A DNA stretch of 64,000 nt, from NCBI RefSeq assembly GCF_029504395.1, contig NZ_JAQFIF010000002.1, forward strand, positions 248,001-312,000. Direction: 5' to 3'. The DNA comes from Arthrobacter sp. ES3-54 (GTDB taxonomy: Bacteria; Actinomycetota; Actinomycetes; Actinomycetales; Micrococcaceae). Shown piece by piece: positions 54,626-63,485 of this stretch (within the stretch, counting starts at the first letter, position 1; every line of letters starts with the position of its first letter). A program made the position numbers and the translations under genes. Below the pieces are notes generated by a model that searched no databases, was not told the DNA's origin, and worked only from the letters and a program-made list of their open reading frames with translations.

Positions 54626-56797
54626 ATGGCGCCGAAGAACCGAAAAAGGTTCCGTCTGGCCGCGGCCCTCTGGAGGGTCCTCGGGTTCTTGACTGTGAGC
54701 GCGATCTGCGGCGTACTGGCCGCCAGCCTCTTGGTGCCCACCGTGGCCGCGACCGGCATTGCGGTCAGGACTTCGATCACCTATTTCAATGGCCTCCCCT
54801 CGGAGCTGGTGGTTGATTCGCCGTCACAAACAACCAAAGTGCTGAGCGCGGACGGGAAGCGGATTGCCACCTTCTATGCGGAGAACCGTGTGAAGGTCGG
54901 GTTGGACCAGATGTCCCCGTACATCAAGGGTGCGATTGTCGCCATCGAGGACAGCCGGTTCTACGAACACGCCGGCATCGACCCGCAGGGGATCCTCCGG
55001 GCGCTGGCATCCAATCTGACCGGCGGGGGGCGGCAGGGCGCCTCCACACTGACGCAGCAGTACGTCACCAACGTGCTCAATGAATCCCTCGTCTCTGCGG
55101 ACAGGGGCGATCAGGTCATCCTCAGCGGGCAGAAGAGTCTCGGCTATAAGGTGCGCGAGATGAAGCTCGCCATCGAACTCGAGAAAAACTACACCAAGAA
55201 CCAGATCCTCGAGGGCTATCTCAACATCGTGTTCTTCAACCGGGACGCCTACGGCATCGAAGCCGCGGCGCGGCATTTCTTCAGCACCACGGCCAAGGCC
55301 CTCACCTTGCCTCAGGCTGCCCTTCTTGCGGGGCTGGTTAACAGCCCCACCTTCTATGATCCGTCCGTCCATCCGGACAACTCCGTCAAGCGGCGCAACC
55401 AGGTCCTGGACGCGATGCTCAGCCAAGGCAAGATCACCCAAGCTGAGCATGACGCCGCGGCAGCCAGCAGCGTCGGGCTGAAGATCGCTCCCGCGAAGCA
55501 GGGCTGCGCCGCAGCGGAAATGGCACCGTACTTCTGCGACTACGTTTCCCACCTCATCCTCAACAACCCGGCCTACGGCGCGGATGTTGCCGAGCGCGAA
55601 AGGAAGTTGTACCGCGCCGGCCTGACCATCAGAACCACTCTGGACAGCAGGCTGCAGGGTCCGGCGCAGGCGCAGGTCGATGCCACTGCCGGGGCGAACC
55701 CGGACAAATGGGGTGCCGCGCTCGTTTCCATCCAGCCCGGCACGGGCAAAATCCTGGCCATGGCGCAAAACACCGTCTTTCTCCCGGCGCCCGGAAAATT
55801 CGATACCCAGCTGAACTTCAACGTCGATTCCAAGGACGCGAACGGCAACGACCTCAACGGCGCCGGCGGGTTCCAGCCAGGTTCCACCATGAAACCGTTC
55901 ACGTTCGCGGAATGGCTCAACGAGGGAAAATCCCTGGTCGCGGAGGTGGATGCGTCCCGGCGGACCTATCCGCTGGACTTCCCCTGGAAGTCCAGCTGCG
56001 GAAAGGTCCTCGGCGCCTACAATACGGCGCAGAGAGCCCTCGGCGCCGCGGATGACCTCCAGAACAACGATGAGGGTTACTACCGCAAGATGCCCGTCAA
56101 CTACGGCCTCTACAACTCCATCAACACGGCAACTTTCGCTGAGGCCGCCCAACTCGACTTCTGCGGCATCCAGAAGATGGTGGACGCCGTGGGGATCCAC
56201 AGCGGTGTGGACAACGCCCGGGTCAACATGCACCAGCTGGGCAACCTGCTCGGTGCCATCGGTGTGGCCCCGCTCCATCTCGCCAATGCGTTTGCCACCT
56301 TCGCCAACGACGGCAAATACTGCACACCCATTGCGATCACGGCAGTAACCGACGCAGCGGGACAGAAGCTGCCGGCCGAGACCAGCGCCTGTCATGGTGC
56401 GATCAAGCCCGAGGTCGCCCGCGGTGTGAACTCCGTGCTGCAGGACGTGCTCAAGCGCGGGTCCGGCGTTTACATCAAACCCAAGGTCCAAGCCAAGTTT
56501 CCGACCGCTGCCAAGACAGGCACCTCCAATACCAACGGCGCCACCTGGGTAGTGGGCTACACGTCCGGCCTCGCCACTGCTTCCTTCTTCGGCGACACCT
56601 TGGAAGGCCAGAAGCGGCCCGGCCGGAACATCACCGTCAAAGGCAAGTTCTACAAGGCCATTGACGGATACATGCTCGCCGGCCCGCAGTGGGCGAACTA
56701 CATGCTGCAAGTCGCCGGGCTCTACGCGGCCGCGGCCTTCCCTGCGCCGCCCAAGTCCATGACCACGCCGCCCGGCCCCCGCAATGGCGCTCCGTGA
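54626..56797 (+). CDS. Class A penicillin-binding protein (transglycosylase-transpeptidase)
   Basis: A 723-residue bifunctional peptidoglycan synthase. A cytoplasmic basic tail and one membrane anchor (about 12-50) precede the GT51 domain with the catalytic Glu in I-E-D-S-R-F-Y-E-H (near residue 108) and G-A-S-T-L-T-Q-Q-Y. The transpeptidase domain has S-x-x-K (S-T-M-K near 419), the S-x-N triad and K-T-G (K-T-G-T-S, near 630). The C-terminus ends shortly after the domain without a PASTA repeat. It acts outside the membrane to polymerise and cross-link the wall. ATG 54626. Confidence 0.93.
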   Translation: MAPKNRKRFRLAAALWRVLGFLTVSAICGVLAASLLVPTVAATGIAVRTSITYFNGLPSELVVDSPSQTTKVLSADGKRIATFYAENRVKVGLDQMSPYIKGAIVAIEDSRFYEHAGIDPQGILRALASNLTGGGRQGASTLTQQYVTNVLNESLVSADRGDQVILSGQKSLGYKVREMKLAIELEKNYTKNQILEGYLNIVFFNRDAYGIEAAARHFFSTTAKALTLPQAALLAGLVNSPTFYDPSVHPDNSVKRRNQVLDAMLSQGKITQAEHDAAAASSVGLKIAPAKQGCAAAEMAPYFCDYVSHLILNNPAYGADVAERERKLYRAGLTIRTTLDSRLQGPAQAQVDATAGANPDKWGAALVSIQPGTGKILAMAQNTVFLPAPGKFDTQLNFNVDSKDANGNDLNGAGGFQPGSTMKPFTFAEWLNEGKSLVAEVDASRRTYPLDFPWKSSCGKVLGAYNTAQRALGAADDLQNNDEGYYRKMPVNYGLYNSINTATFAEAAQLDFCGIQKMVDAVGIHSGVDNARVNMHQLGNLLGAIGVAPLHLANAFATFANDGKYCTPIAITAVTDAAGQKLPAETSACHGAIKPEVARGVNSVLQDVLKRGSGVYIKPKVQAKFPTAAKTGTSNTNGATWVVGYTSGLATASFFGDTLEGQKRPGRNITVKGKFYKAIDGYMLAGPQWANYMLQVAGLYAAAAFPAPPKSMTTPPGPRNGAP

Positions 56798-57092
56798 CGC
56801 ACCCGTTTCGGAACGACGGGTTTCCGATTCACAGGGTTGATTGCTCACTTTGTGTTGGCCGTGAACAGCAGCGGCATGGACCGGCGTCGATGTCGGCGGT
56901 GGTTATCCACACGGAGGTGGTCGGCGTTTATCCACTCCGTCGGGGAGCACCAACGCGTCAAAGTCCGATGCGTTCGGTGGGACGGAGTTTCAGCGTCCCG
57001 CCTGCCGAGTTCGTGGGACGTGGCGGCGCGGACGGCAACGCCCTGCTGTGTCATGCCATGACGCGGCTCGAAGCAGGTGGGAGGATGAGCGC

Positions 57093-57677
57093 ATGGAACT
57101 GCACATCACTGGCGATCCCGCCGCCGACCAACTGCTCAGCAATGACGCGTTCGCACTCCTAGTCGGCATGCTGCTTGACCAGCAGGTGACCATGGAGTCT
57201 GCGTTTGCCGGACCCGAAAAGATCAGGACGCGCATCGGATCCATGGCTCCTGCCGAAATCGCCGAATATGACCCCGCGGGCTTTGTTGAGATTTTCAAGG
57301 AGCGTCCGTCCATCCACCGCTTCCCTAGCTCCATGGCCGGCCGCGTCCAGGACCTCGCCGCGACCGTACAGCGCGATTGGAACGGGGACGCAACTGCCAT
57401 CTGGAACCAGGACGACCCTGACGGCCAGGAGGTGCTGCGCAGGTTGCAGGAATTGCCCGGCTTCGGAGAGCAAAAGGCAAAGATCTTCCTCTCACTACTC
57501 GGCAAGCAGTGCGGGCTCCAGGCACAAGGCTGGCGTGAGGCTGCTGGTTCCTATGGCGAGGAGAGTGCATTTCTTTCCGTCGCCGACATCGTGGACCCCG
57601 AGTCGCTGAAAAAAGTGCGCGCCAACAAGCAGGCTGCCAAGGCCGCCATCAAAGCCGCGAAGGCATCCGAGCGCTGA
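57093..57677 (+). CDS. HhH-GPD family DNA glycosylase-like protein
   Basis: A 194-residue base-excision-repair-type protein. A helical region is followed by the helix-hairpin-helix L-P-G-F-G-E-Q-K-A-K near residues 130-140. The expected catalytic Lys/Asp after the hairpin is not obvious: the segment reads Q-A-Q-G-W-R-E-A-A. This may mean a non-glycosylase member, as in other short actinobacterial proteins of this type. ATG 57093 follows GTGGGAGG. The C-terminal tail is Lys/Ala-rich, fitting DNA binding. Confidence 0.75.
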   Translation: MELHITGDPAADQLLSNDAFALLVGMLLDQQVTMESAFAGPEKIRTRIGSMAPAEIAEYDPAGFVEIFKERPSIHRFPSSMAGRVQDLAATVQRDWNGDATAIWNQDDPDGQEVLRRLQELPGFGEQKAKIFLSLLGKQCGLQAQGWREAAGSYGEESAFLSVADIVDPESLKKVRANKQAAKAAIKAAKASER

Positions 57678-57751
57678 TACGAATGGCAAGACCCAAGGCG
57701 TCCCGATATGTTTGGTGATCTGTTGGGCGGACCCCGGCAATGACCCGGCGC

Positions 57752-58063
57752 TTACCTGCCCGCTCCCGCGCCAGCCAAGCGGTACGACTCCTGCAGCAGC
57801 TCGTCAAGTTCCTCGACGTCGATCCTTTCCAAGCGGACCAGCACCAGTTTCGGGAACCGTTCGTGGTGGGGCGTCCAGAAATAGGTGCCGGGACCGGTCC
57901 CTGCGAGTGCTTCCCGCTCCTCGGTTTTCACGGTGAGGACGCCATCTTCCCAGATGCGCGCCATCAGGGTCTTCCCGAACCACGCCGGCTGGCCCCAACT
58001 GGGCCGCTCGCTAACCCCCGGGAGTCCACGGCAGATCTGCCGGACGTCTTCCTCTGTGGCCAT
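57752..58063 (-). CDS. MmcQ/YjbR family protein
   Basis: A 103-residue single-domain protein with the MmcQ/YjbR-like (DUF419) pattern: C-R-G-L-P-G-V-S-E-R-P-S-W-G near the start, W-F-G-K-T-L-M-A-R-I, L-T-V-K-T, Y-F-W-T-P-H-H-E-R-F-P-K-L-V-L-V-R-L, and a C-terminal helix E-L-D-E-L-L-Q-E-S-Y-R. The fold resembles DNA-binding domains, but the role is unknown. The gene lies convergent to the HhH-GPD gene and divergent from the TOPRIM gene. Confidence 0.85.
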   Translation of the reverse strand: MATEEDVRQICRGLPGVSERPSWGQPAWFGKTLMARIWEDGVLTVKTEEREALAGTGPGTYFWTPHHERFPKLVLVRLERIDVEELDELLQESYRLAGAGAGR

Positions 58064-58185
58064 GGTTCACTGTGGCACCGGAGCCCCTGACCAGGCAATG
58101 CCTGTCCTCCATCGGAAGATTTCGAAAACGAACTAACGGCGCAGGTCGAGAGCGGCCGCGGCTGGGCTTCCGACATACTGGTTCT

Positions 58186-58734
58186 ATGCAGGCGACGACG
58201 GTGTTGGTCGAAGGCGAGAGTGACCGGCTGGCGGTCGAGACGCTGGCCTTTCGCTTTGGCCATGACCTGGCAGCCTTGCGCGTGTCGGTCGTACCGATGG
58301 GAGGCGCGACCAGCATCGTCCATTTCCTCGACCGCTACGGCCCGAACGGCGCAGGCCACCGGTTGTTCGGGCTGTGTGATGCAGGGGAATCCCGTGGCAT
58401 CGCCCGCGCGCTCGGCCGGGCAGGTATCGGGTCCGGTTCGCTGGCCGAGCTTGGGTTCCACGTCTGTCACGCCGATCTAGAGGACGAGCTCATCCGCTGC
58501 CTTGGGATCGATGCCGTGCTCAACGTCATCGCGGCTCAAGGCGAGCTCGGGTCGTTCCGGCTCCTCCAACGCCAGCCGTCACCGCGAGAGCGGCCATTAA
58601 CGGCGCAGTTGCGCCGGTTCTTCGGAGGACGCAGCGGTAACAAGGTCCGATACGCGCCGCTGCTAATCGACGCATTGCCAGCCGGACATGCGCCTCCGCC
58701 GCTTGCCCGCCTCGTTGCATCATTCTCACCGTGA
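58186..58734 (+). CDS. Stand-alone TOPRIM-domain protein (OLD-like)
   Basis: A 182-residue protein with a TOPRIM-like N-terminus: V-L-V-E-G-E-S-D-R-L-A-V-E-T-L-A has the catalytic Glu, and G-L-C-D-A-G-E-S holds the Asp of the D-x-D-like part in changed form. OLD-family nucleases normally carry an ABC ATPase domain before the TOPRIM domain; here it is absent. The second Asp and following E-D-E-L region is H-A-D-L-E-D-E-L. It may be a nuclease component or a domain adapted to another role. ATG 58186 is the best start; the frame is open upstream. Confidence 0.75.
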   Translation: MQATTVLVEGESDRLAVETLAFRFGHDLAALRVSVVPMGGATSIVHFLDRYGPNGAGHRLFGLCDAGESRGIARALGRAGIGSGSLAELGFHVCHADLEDELIRCLGIDAVLNVIAAQGELGSFRLLQRQPSPRERPLTAQLRRFFGGRSGNKVRYAPLLIDALPAGHAPPPLARLVASFSP

Positions 58735-58826
58735 TCCGACGCGGTGCGTAGTCCCGACGGCTCGGCCCGCTCAGTCCCGGGGCTGCAACACGTGATGACC
58801 CCGCGATGCTCCCGAAGCGTTATCGG

Positions 58827-59858
58827 CTAGCCCGCTGGCACATCGATCAGCACCTTGCCGACAATGCTCTCTTCCACCGCCGCATGGGCCGCAGCCGTGT
58901 CAGCCAGGTCAAAGCGATGCAGCGGCAGGCCTGCGGCCTCCCCCACCGGAAGGGCGCCGTCGGCGATGGCCGCATTGATGTCCTCGGCGGCGGCGTGCAC
59001 CGCCGCCATGCCAACGGTGTAAAGCAGCACGAACTGGTAGCGGACGTTGAGGCTGAAATGCCTGCGCACGTCCAGGGTCACCTGATCGCCGCCGTTGTTG
59101 GCGTAGACGGCGATGGAGCCGCGGTTGCGGATCACTGCCAGGTCGAGTTCCGCGTTCTGCGCGGGTGCCACCTCCACGATCTGGTCGACGCCGTTGGGCG
59201 CAATCCGGCGGATCTCCGCGGCCGCGTGGGTTTCCCGGTAATTAATGACGTGATCGGCGCCGGCGGCCGTGACCAGCGCAGCCTTCGCCGGTCCGCTCAC
59301 GGTCGTGATCACAACGGCGCCGGCCCACTTGGCGAGCTGGATCGCCGCATGGCCCACGGCGCCGGCCCCTCCAGCGACGAGAACCATTTTGCCGTCCAAG
59401 GCTCCCGGGTGCAGCCGCCGCGGCCCGTCCTCGGCGATGGTCAGGGCCCGGTGGGCGGTGATCGCGGGAACGCCCAAGCTTGCGCCGAGGTCGAACCCGG
59501 CATTCTCCGGCAGCGGAAAGACCCGCTCTGCCGGCAGGACGGCGAACTCCTGCGCTGTCCCGCCGTCGGCGCGCTGGTAGGCGGCCAAGGCCAGCCAGAC
59601 CCTGTCACCGACGTGGAGGTGCTCAACGCCGGGTCCGACGGCGTCCACCACTCCGGCGCCGTCTTGGTTCGGCACGACCTCCGCGAAGGGCAAGGGCTCG
59701 CCCGGTTTGGCACCGCGGCGCGACTTCCAGTCGGTGGGGTTCACCGCGGAGACCATGATCCGCACCCGCGCCTCCCCGGGCCCCGGATCGCGGATCTCGC
59801 GGTCGACGAGCTCGAGAACAGACGGATCGCCGGTGGCACTATACACGATTGCTTTCAT
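58827..59858 (-). CDS. NADPH:quinone reductase-like zinc-independent MDR protein
   Basis: A 343-residue medium-chain dehydrogenase/reductase. The N-terminal GroES-like domain begins M-K-A-I-V-Y-S-A-T-G-D-P and continues with V-N-P-T-D-W-K-S-R-R-G. The Rossmann domain has the A-G-G-A-G-A-V-G-H-A-A-I motif (NADPH-type) in the middle. No zinc-binding Cys set is visible, so it fits the quinone oxidoreductase group. ATG 59858 with AGGTG upstream; the upstream 25 codons lack similarity. Substrates are quinones or enones in general; not determined. Confidence 0.88.
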   Translation of the reverse strand: MKAIVYSATGDPSVLELVDREIRDPGPGEARVRIMVSAVNPTDWKSRRGAKPGEPLPFAEVVPNQDGAGVVDAVGPGVEHLHVGDRVWLALAAYQRADGGTAQEFAVLPAERVFPLPENAGFDLGASLGVPAITAHRALTIAEDGPRRLHPGALDGKMVLVAGGAGAVGHAAIQLAKWAGAVVITTVSGPAKAALVTAAGADHVINYRETHAAAEIRRIAPNGVDQIVEVAPAQNAELDLAVIRNRGSIAVYANNGGDQVTLDVRRHFSLNVRYQFVLLYTVGMAAVHAAAEDINAAIADGALPVGEAAGLPLHRFDLADTAAAHAAVEESIVGKVLIDVPAG

Positions 59859-60181
59859 ACTCACACCTAACGCCTCCCCCGACCGAAAATTCCCGCCCGG
59901 CGCCGGACCGGATGCGGGCAACGGTCCCTCCATGCCGTAGAGCCGAGGTCAAGCCGAGGAACAACGGTCGCTTGTGCCGTCCGAGCGCAGCGAGGTCCGA
60001 TGCTCTGCCCTGGCGCTACCAAGGAAGGCAGGAAGCGGAGTGGTCCGAGTTGTGCGGACGGCCCGCTTGTCCGCCACGACGGACGTAGCCAGAAGCATGG
60101 CCCAGCAGGACGGGTACCTGGCGTTTGGTTTCCGGAAGTGCTGCCGGGACGCCAGCAGGCCTGGCCTCGCGAGCGAACTCA

Positions 60182-61075
60182 TCACTTGGACTTTTTCGCG
60201 GGCGGACGGTCTGATGGCCGGGCCTGCGGATCGGCCTTGGTCCCGGCAAGTGCAGCGGCCAGGGCGCTGGCGGCTTGGGCACGTGCGGTGTCATCGAGCG
60301 GTGCTGTGCCTTCTTTGATGCAGTTCAGCAGCGCGGCAGTGATTCGGGTGGTTTGTTTCGGAGGACGGATGTACGCGTGGCCGGCGCTGTCAGGGCCGGG
60401 TGTCAGGTTCGTGGAAGTGGCGATGAAGACGGCGGCCTGGGTTCTGGTCGCCATTCCGAGTTTATGCAGGACGCTGGCGACAAGGTTTTTGACGGACTTT
60501 TCCGAGATGTCCAGATCCTGCGCAAGCTGGCGGTTGCTCTTGCCCTGGCCGAGCCCTATGGCGGCGTTTGTTTCCTGCCTGCTCAGCGGGCGGAGCCTGC
60601 CCTCACTTTGCGGGTCCTGCGGGGAGGTCCCGGACGGCTGAAGAAGGTGCTGGAACCTGCTGCTGAATGCCGTTCCGCCGGCCAGTGCCCGGCGGATCAA
60701 CCGCAGCTGTTCGGCATTGTCGTCCTGCTTGGACAGGCACCCCCAGGCCTCGGAGAGGACCGCTGCAATCAGTGTGGTCTCGTCTGTTGTGTCGGCAACG
60801 ATGACGCAGTGGATAGTCGGGTCTGTGGCCCGGATAGCCCTGCACACGGCCGTCCCGGTGCCGTCCGGGAGGTTCGCGTCGAGGATGGCGAGCTGCGGGC
60901 GCAGCGCGGGGATCCGCCGTATCGCTTGCCGCGCGGATGCGCTCTCGCCCAGCACGGGTATTTCTGCAGCTTCCAAGAGGTTGCGCAGCCCCAGACGAAC
61001 CAATTCGTAGTCGTCCAGCAGGAAAACGCCGTGCCCGGGAGCCGGAAAGCTGAACTGTGTGACTGGTTCCGCCAT
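60182..61075 (-). CDS. LuxR-type (NarL-like) response regulator
   Basis: A 297-residue two-domain regulator. The receiver starts with F-L-L-D-D-Y-E-L-V-R-L-G, has the phospho-acceptor region I-L-D-A-N-L-P-D-G-T-G, and the T/S and K residues are approximated by D-T-T and L-S-K-Q-D. The LuxR/GerE helix-turn-helix lies at about 165-225 (L-S-R-Q-E-T-N-A-A-I-G-L-G-Q-G-K-S-N, then K-S-V-K-N-L-V-A-S-V-L-H-K-L-G). A tail of about 70 residues follows and is unusual for the family. ATG 61075 was chosen over an upstream extension lacking similarity. No histidine kinase is adjacent. Confidence 0.85.
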   Translation of the reverse strand: MAEPVTQFSFPAPGHGVFLLDDYELVRLGLRNLLEAAEIPVLGESASARQAIRRIPALRPQLAILDANLPDGTGTAVCRAIRATDPTIHCVIVADTTDETTLIAAVLSEAWGCLSKQDDNAEQLRLIRRALAGGTAFSSRFQHLLQPSGTSPQDPQSEGRLRPLSRQETNAAIGLGQGKSNRQLAQDLDISEKSVKNLVASVLHKLGMATRTQAAVFIATSTNLTPGPDSAGHAYIRPPKQTTRITAALLNCIKEGTAPLDDTARAQAASALAAALAGTKADPQARPSDRPPAKKSK

Positions 61076-61817
61076 GTGATGCCCTGCCCCCGCCCCGCTG
61101 TCGCCGTGGCCGGACAACGCACCTCGTATCCCCGGGCCGGGCCGGGCCGGACGATCCTGGACAGAACCGGACCCCTCTCCCGGTGGACTGTCCCGGCCAC
61201 TGGGACGGTACGCGGGCAAGCCTCGTTTAGGCCAAAGACTGGGCCCCGACAGGCGCGCACCGGCAGAGGCTTAAGGCCCTCAATGTCAAGCCCCTGCGGA
61301 AGGTGTTCCGTGGACGGGAAGCCTTAAGAGTGCGACCGCATCGGGAACCGCATCGGCGGTCCAGCTTTGCGAGCGCACGTCGCGCAGTGTGGTGTTCACT
61401 CGAAGGGTCAGCTCCTTGGGTCAAGGGAATCCGGAATCCGGAATCCGGGGCGCGGCTCGTGGACCGCGGAGATCGGAGGGCGGCATGCAGCGAACGGCTG
61501 TCACCGGCCACAAGCACGGCAGCGGGCAGCTCAGTGGGTTCAACGATACACGGATTACTTGCAGCTTCAACTATATGATTTCGCGCTCGCGCCTTACTGG
61601 CTCCCCGGGCGCCAGGCCTTGCGGGTTCGCCGTCCCGGGTCAGCATGGGCTTGGAATTCGTGCATGCGGCGCCACATTTGCAATCCCGGACAACCAGAAA
61701 CCGCAAGGATTTCTCTTCCTGGGAGACTTTCGCGTGCCATAGTCTGGGCACGTCAGCCTGCGGCCGAACGTGAAGAAGGCGGAAAGCAGGACACCTGACG
61801 CTTAGAAGGGGCGGACC
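61076..61817. other. Long intergenic region between the response regulator and MBL genes
   Basis: These 742 bases have no supported protein gene: frames on both strands are Arg/Pro/Ser-rich shadows. A heptamer repeat (GAATCCG three times) is at about 61427-61447. Promoters for the divergent genes are expected. A non-coding RNA is possible but nothing decisive was seen. Confidence 0.5.
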
Positions 61818-62630
61818 ATGCTGATCTGCGCGACCTGCGCCGTCGAACGCGACGAACCTACCCCGGGGGTCTGTCCGATCTGCGCCGACGAGCGGCAGTA
61901 TGTGCCCGAGGACGGACAAAAGTGGCTCTCACTGGACGGGCTGGCGCGGGAGGGCCAGCAAACAGTGTTGAAGGAGAACGAGCCGGGACTTATCGGGATC
62001 CAGACAGCGCCGAAGGTCGGGATCGGCCAGACCGCCCAGCTTGTGGTGACACCCGGGGGTTCGCTGCTGTGGGATCCGGTCGGCTATGTCGATGACAGCG
62101 CTGTGCAGGCAGCGCTTGAGCGGGGCCCGGTCCTGGCGATCGCCGCCAGCCATCCACACATGTTTGGTGTGCAGGTCGAATGGTCGCATCGGCTCGGTGG
62201 CGTCCCTGTGCTTGTGGCCGACGCAGACCGGCGGTGGCTGGGGCGCAACGATACTGTCGTCGAATACTGGTCCGGCCGTCAAACTATCGCCGAAGGGTTG
62301 ACCCTGCACCAGACCGGGGGGCACTTCCCGGGCAGCGCAGTGGTGCACTGGGCCGCAGGAGCCGGCGGCAGAGGAGTTCTGCTCACCGGTGACAGCGTGT
62401 ATCCGAATCCCGACCGCTGCTCCATCTCCTTCATGCGCAGCTACCCGAATCATTTGCCGCTATCCGGCACGGTGGCGTTGCGAATCGCCGCGCAGCTGGG
62501 GGAGCTCAAGTTCGACCGGATCTACGGCAACTTCAACAACGTCATCGCGTCCCAAGCCCAGGCCATCCTGCACGATTCCGCCCAACGGCACGCGGCTTGG
62601 GCACGAGGAGACTTCGACCACATGACCTGA
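61818..62630 (+). CDS. MBL-fold metallo-hydrolase-like protein with N-terminal zinc ribbon
   Basis: A 270-residue protein. The N-terminus has a possible zinc ribbon (C-A-T-C and C-P-I-C about 15 residues apart). The rest resembles a metallo-beta-lactamase fold: A-A-S-H-P-H-M-F in the position of the H-x-H metal motif, T-G-G-H-F-P-G-S-A, and T-G-D-S-V-Y. The usual D-H after H-x-H is not clear, so the metal site may be altered. ATG 61818 follows GAAGGGGCGG. Substrate unknown. Confidence 0.7.
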   Translation: MLICATCAVERDEPTPGVCPICADERQYVPEDGQKWLSLDGLAREGQQTVLKENEPGLIGIQTAPKVGIGQTAQLVVTPGGSLLWDPVGYVDDSAVQAALERGPVLAIAASHPHMFGVQVEWSHRLGGVPVLVADADRRWLGRNDTVVEYWSGRQTIAEGLTLHQTGGHFPGSAVVHWAAGAGGRGVLLTGDSVYPNPDRCSISFMRSYPNHLPLSGTVALRIAAQLGELKFDRIYGNFNNVIASQAQAILHDSAQRHAAWARGDFDHMT

Positions 62631-62731
62631 ACGTCCATTCTCCGTAAGCGTCAGTTTGGAATCGAGCAGAGGTTCAACCTGAAGAGCGCTGGACGCAGAT
62701 GGTCGCAGACAACACACCCGAGGAGGTCACC

Positions 62732-63118
62732 ATGACAGTCACTTTCAACCACACCATCGTCTACGCAACCGACAAGCGCCGTTCGGCGGAGTTCCTGGCC
62801 AACGTGTTCGGACTGCCGAAACCTCAAGCCATGTGGTCTTTCATGACCGTGCCCCTCAACCACGGAGTGGCCCTCGATTTCGCCACGGCGGACCGGCCCA
62901 TCTCTCCGCAGCACTACGCCTTCCTGGTCAGCGAGGAGGACTTCGACGGAATCTTCGCAAGGATCCAGGCCCAGGGCATCCCCTACTGGGCGGACCCGGG
63001 ACGGTCCCGCCCGCAGCAGATCAACCATAACGACGGCGGACGTGGCGTCTACTTCGCGGATCCGGACGGGCATTTCCTCGAGGCGATCACGCGTCCGTAC
63101 GGATCGGGTGGTGCATGA
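62732..63118 (+). CDS. VOC family protein (single glyoxalase-fold module)
   Basis: A 128-residue protein with N-terminal T-F-N-H-T-I-V-Y-A-T-D-K-R-R-S-A-E-F and a C-terminal G-V-Y-F-A-D-P-D-G-H-F-L-E-A-I that includes the metal-ligand Glu of the VOC fold. The ATG at 62732 with GAGGAGG upstream is a better start than 62699. The family includes glyoxalases, dioxygenases and fosfomycin-type resistance proteins; the substrate is unknown. Confidence 0.85.
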   Translation: MTVTFNHTIVYATDKRRSAEFLANVFGLPKPQAMWSFMTVPLNHGVALDFATADRPISPQHYAFLVSEEDFDGIFARIQAQGIPYWADPGRSRPQQINHNDGGRGVYFADPDGHFLEAITRPYGSGGA

Positions 63119-63148
63119 AGTCCTAGGGACGACGCTGACGACCGCCTT

Positions 63149-63418
63149 TGGCAGCTCGGGCCGGAGCGCGTTCAGTCGGTCCAGTTGGTCGCCGGTCAGT
63201 TCGATACCGTCAGCCGCGGTGTTCTCCTCGACCCGGGTGACCCGGCGGACGCCGGGCATCGGGGCAATGTCGTTCCCGCGGGTCAGCAGCCATGCGAGGG
63301 CGGTCTGTGCGGGGGTCGCGCCGATCTCGGCGCCGATGGCCTTCACCTCGTCGACGATCGCGAGCTTGCGGCGGAAGTTCTCGCCTGTGAACGGCGGGTT
63401 GGTCTTGCGCCAGCGCCG
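63149..63418 (-). pseudogene. Aldo/keto reductase, internal/C-terminal fragment
   Basis: About 90 residues remain: W-R-K-T-N-P-P-F-T-G-E-N-F-R-R-K-L, then T-P-A-Q-T-A-L-A-W-L-L-T-R-G, then P-G-V-R-R-V-T-R-V-E-E-N-T-A-A and L-T-G-D-Q-L-D-R-L-N-A-L. This is the C-terminal half of an AKR of the Tas/YajO-like type. The catalytic Asp/Tyr/Lys/His part is missing, and the coding frame runs on into unrelated DNA without the normal end. Confidence 0.75.
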
Positions 63419-63485
63419 AAGCGCGATGTGTTGGATTGAAAGGGTCGACTGGCAGGGACGGAACCGGTACAAGGGCCGATGCCTG

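Noticed and set aside
56903..56936. TTATCCACA (56903-56911) and TTATCCACT (56928-56936) resembling DnaA boxes.
   Set aside because: Only two close 9-mers with no AT-rich unwinding region, dnaA or dnaN gene nearby. A replication origin is not supported.
61227..61919. A 230-residue - strand frame in the long intergenic region.
   Set aside because: Arg/Ser/Pro-rich and overlapping the MBL gene start; no ribosome site or motif.
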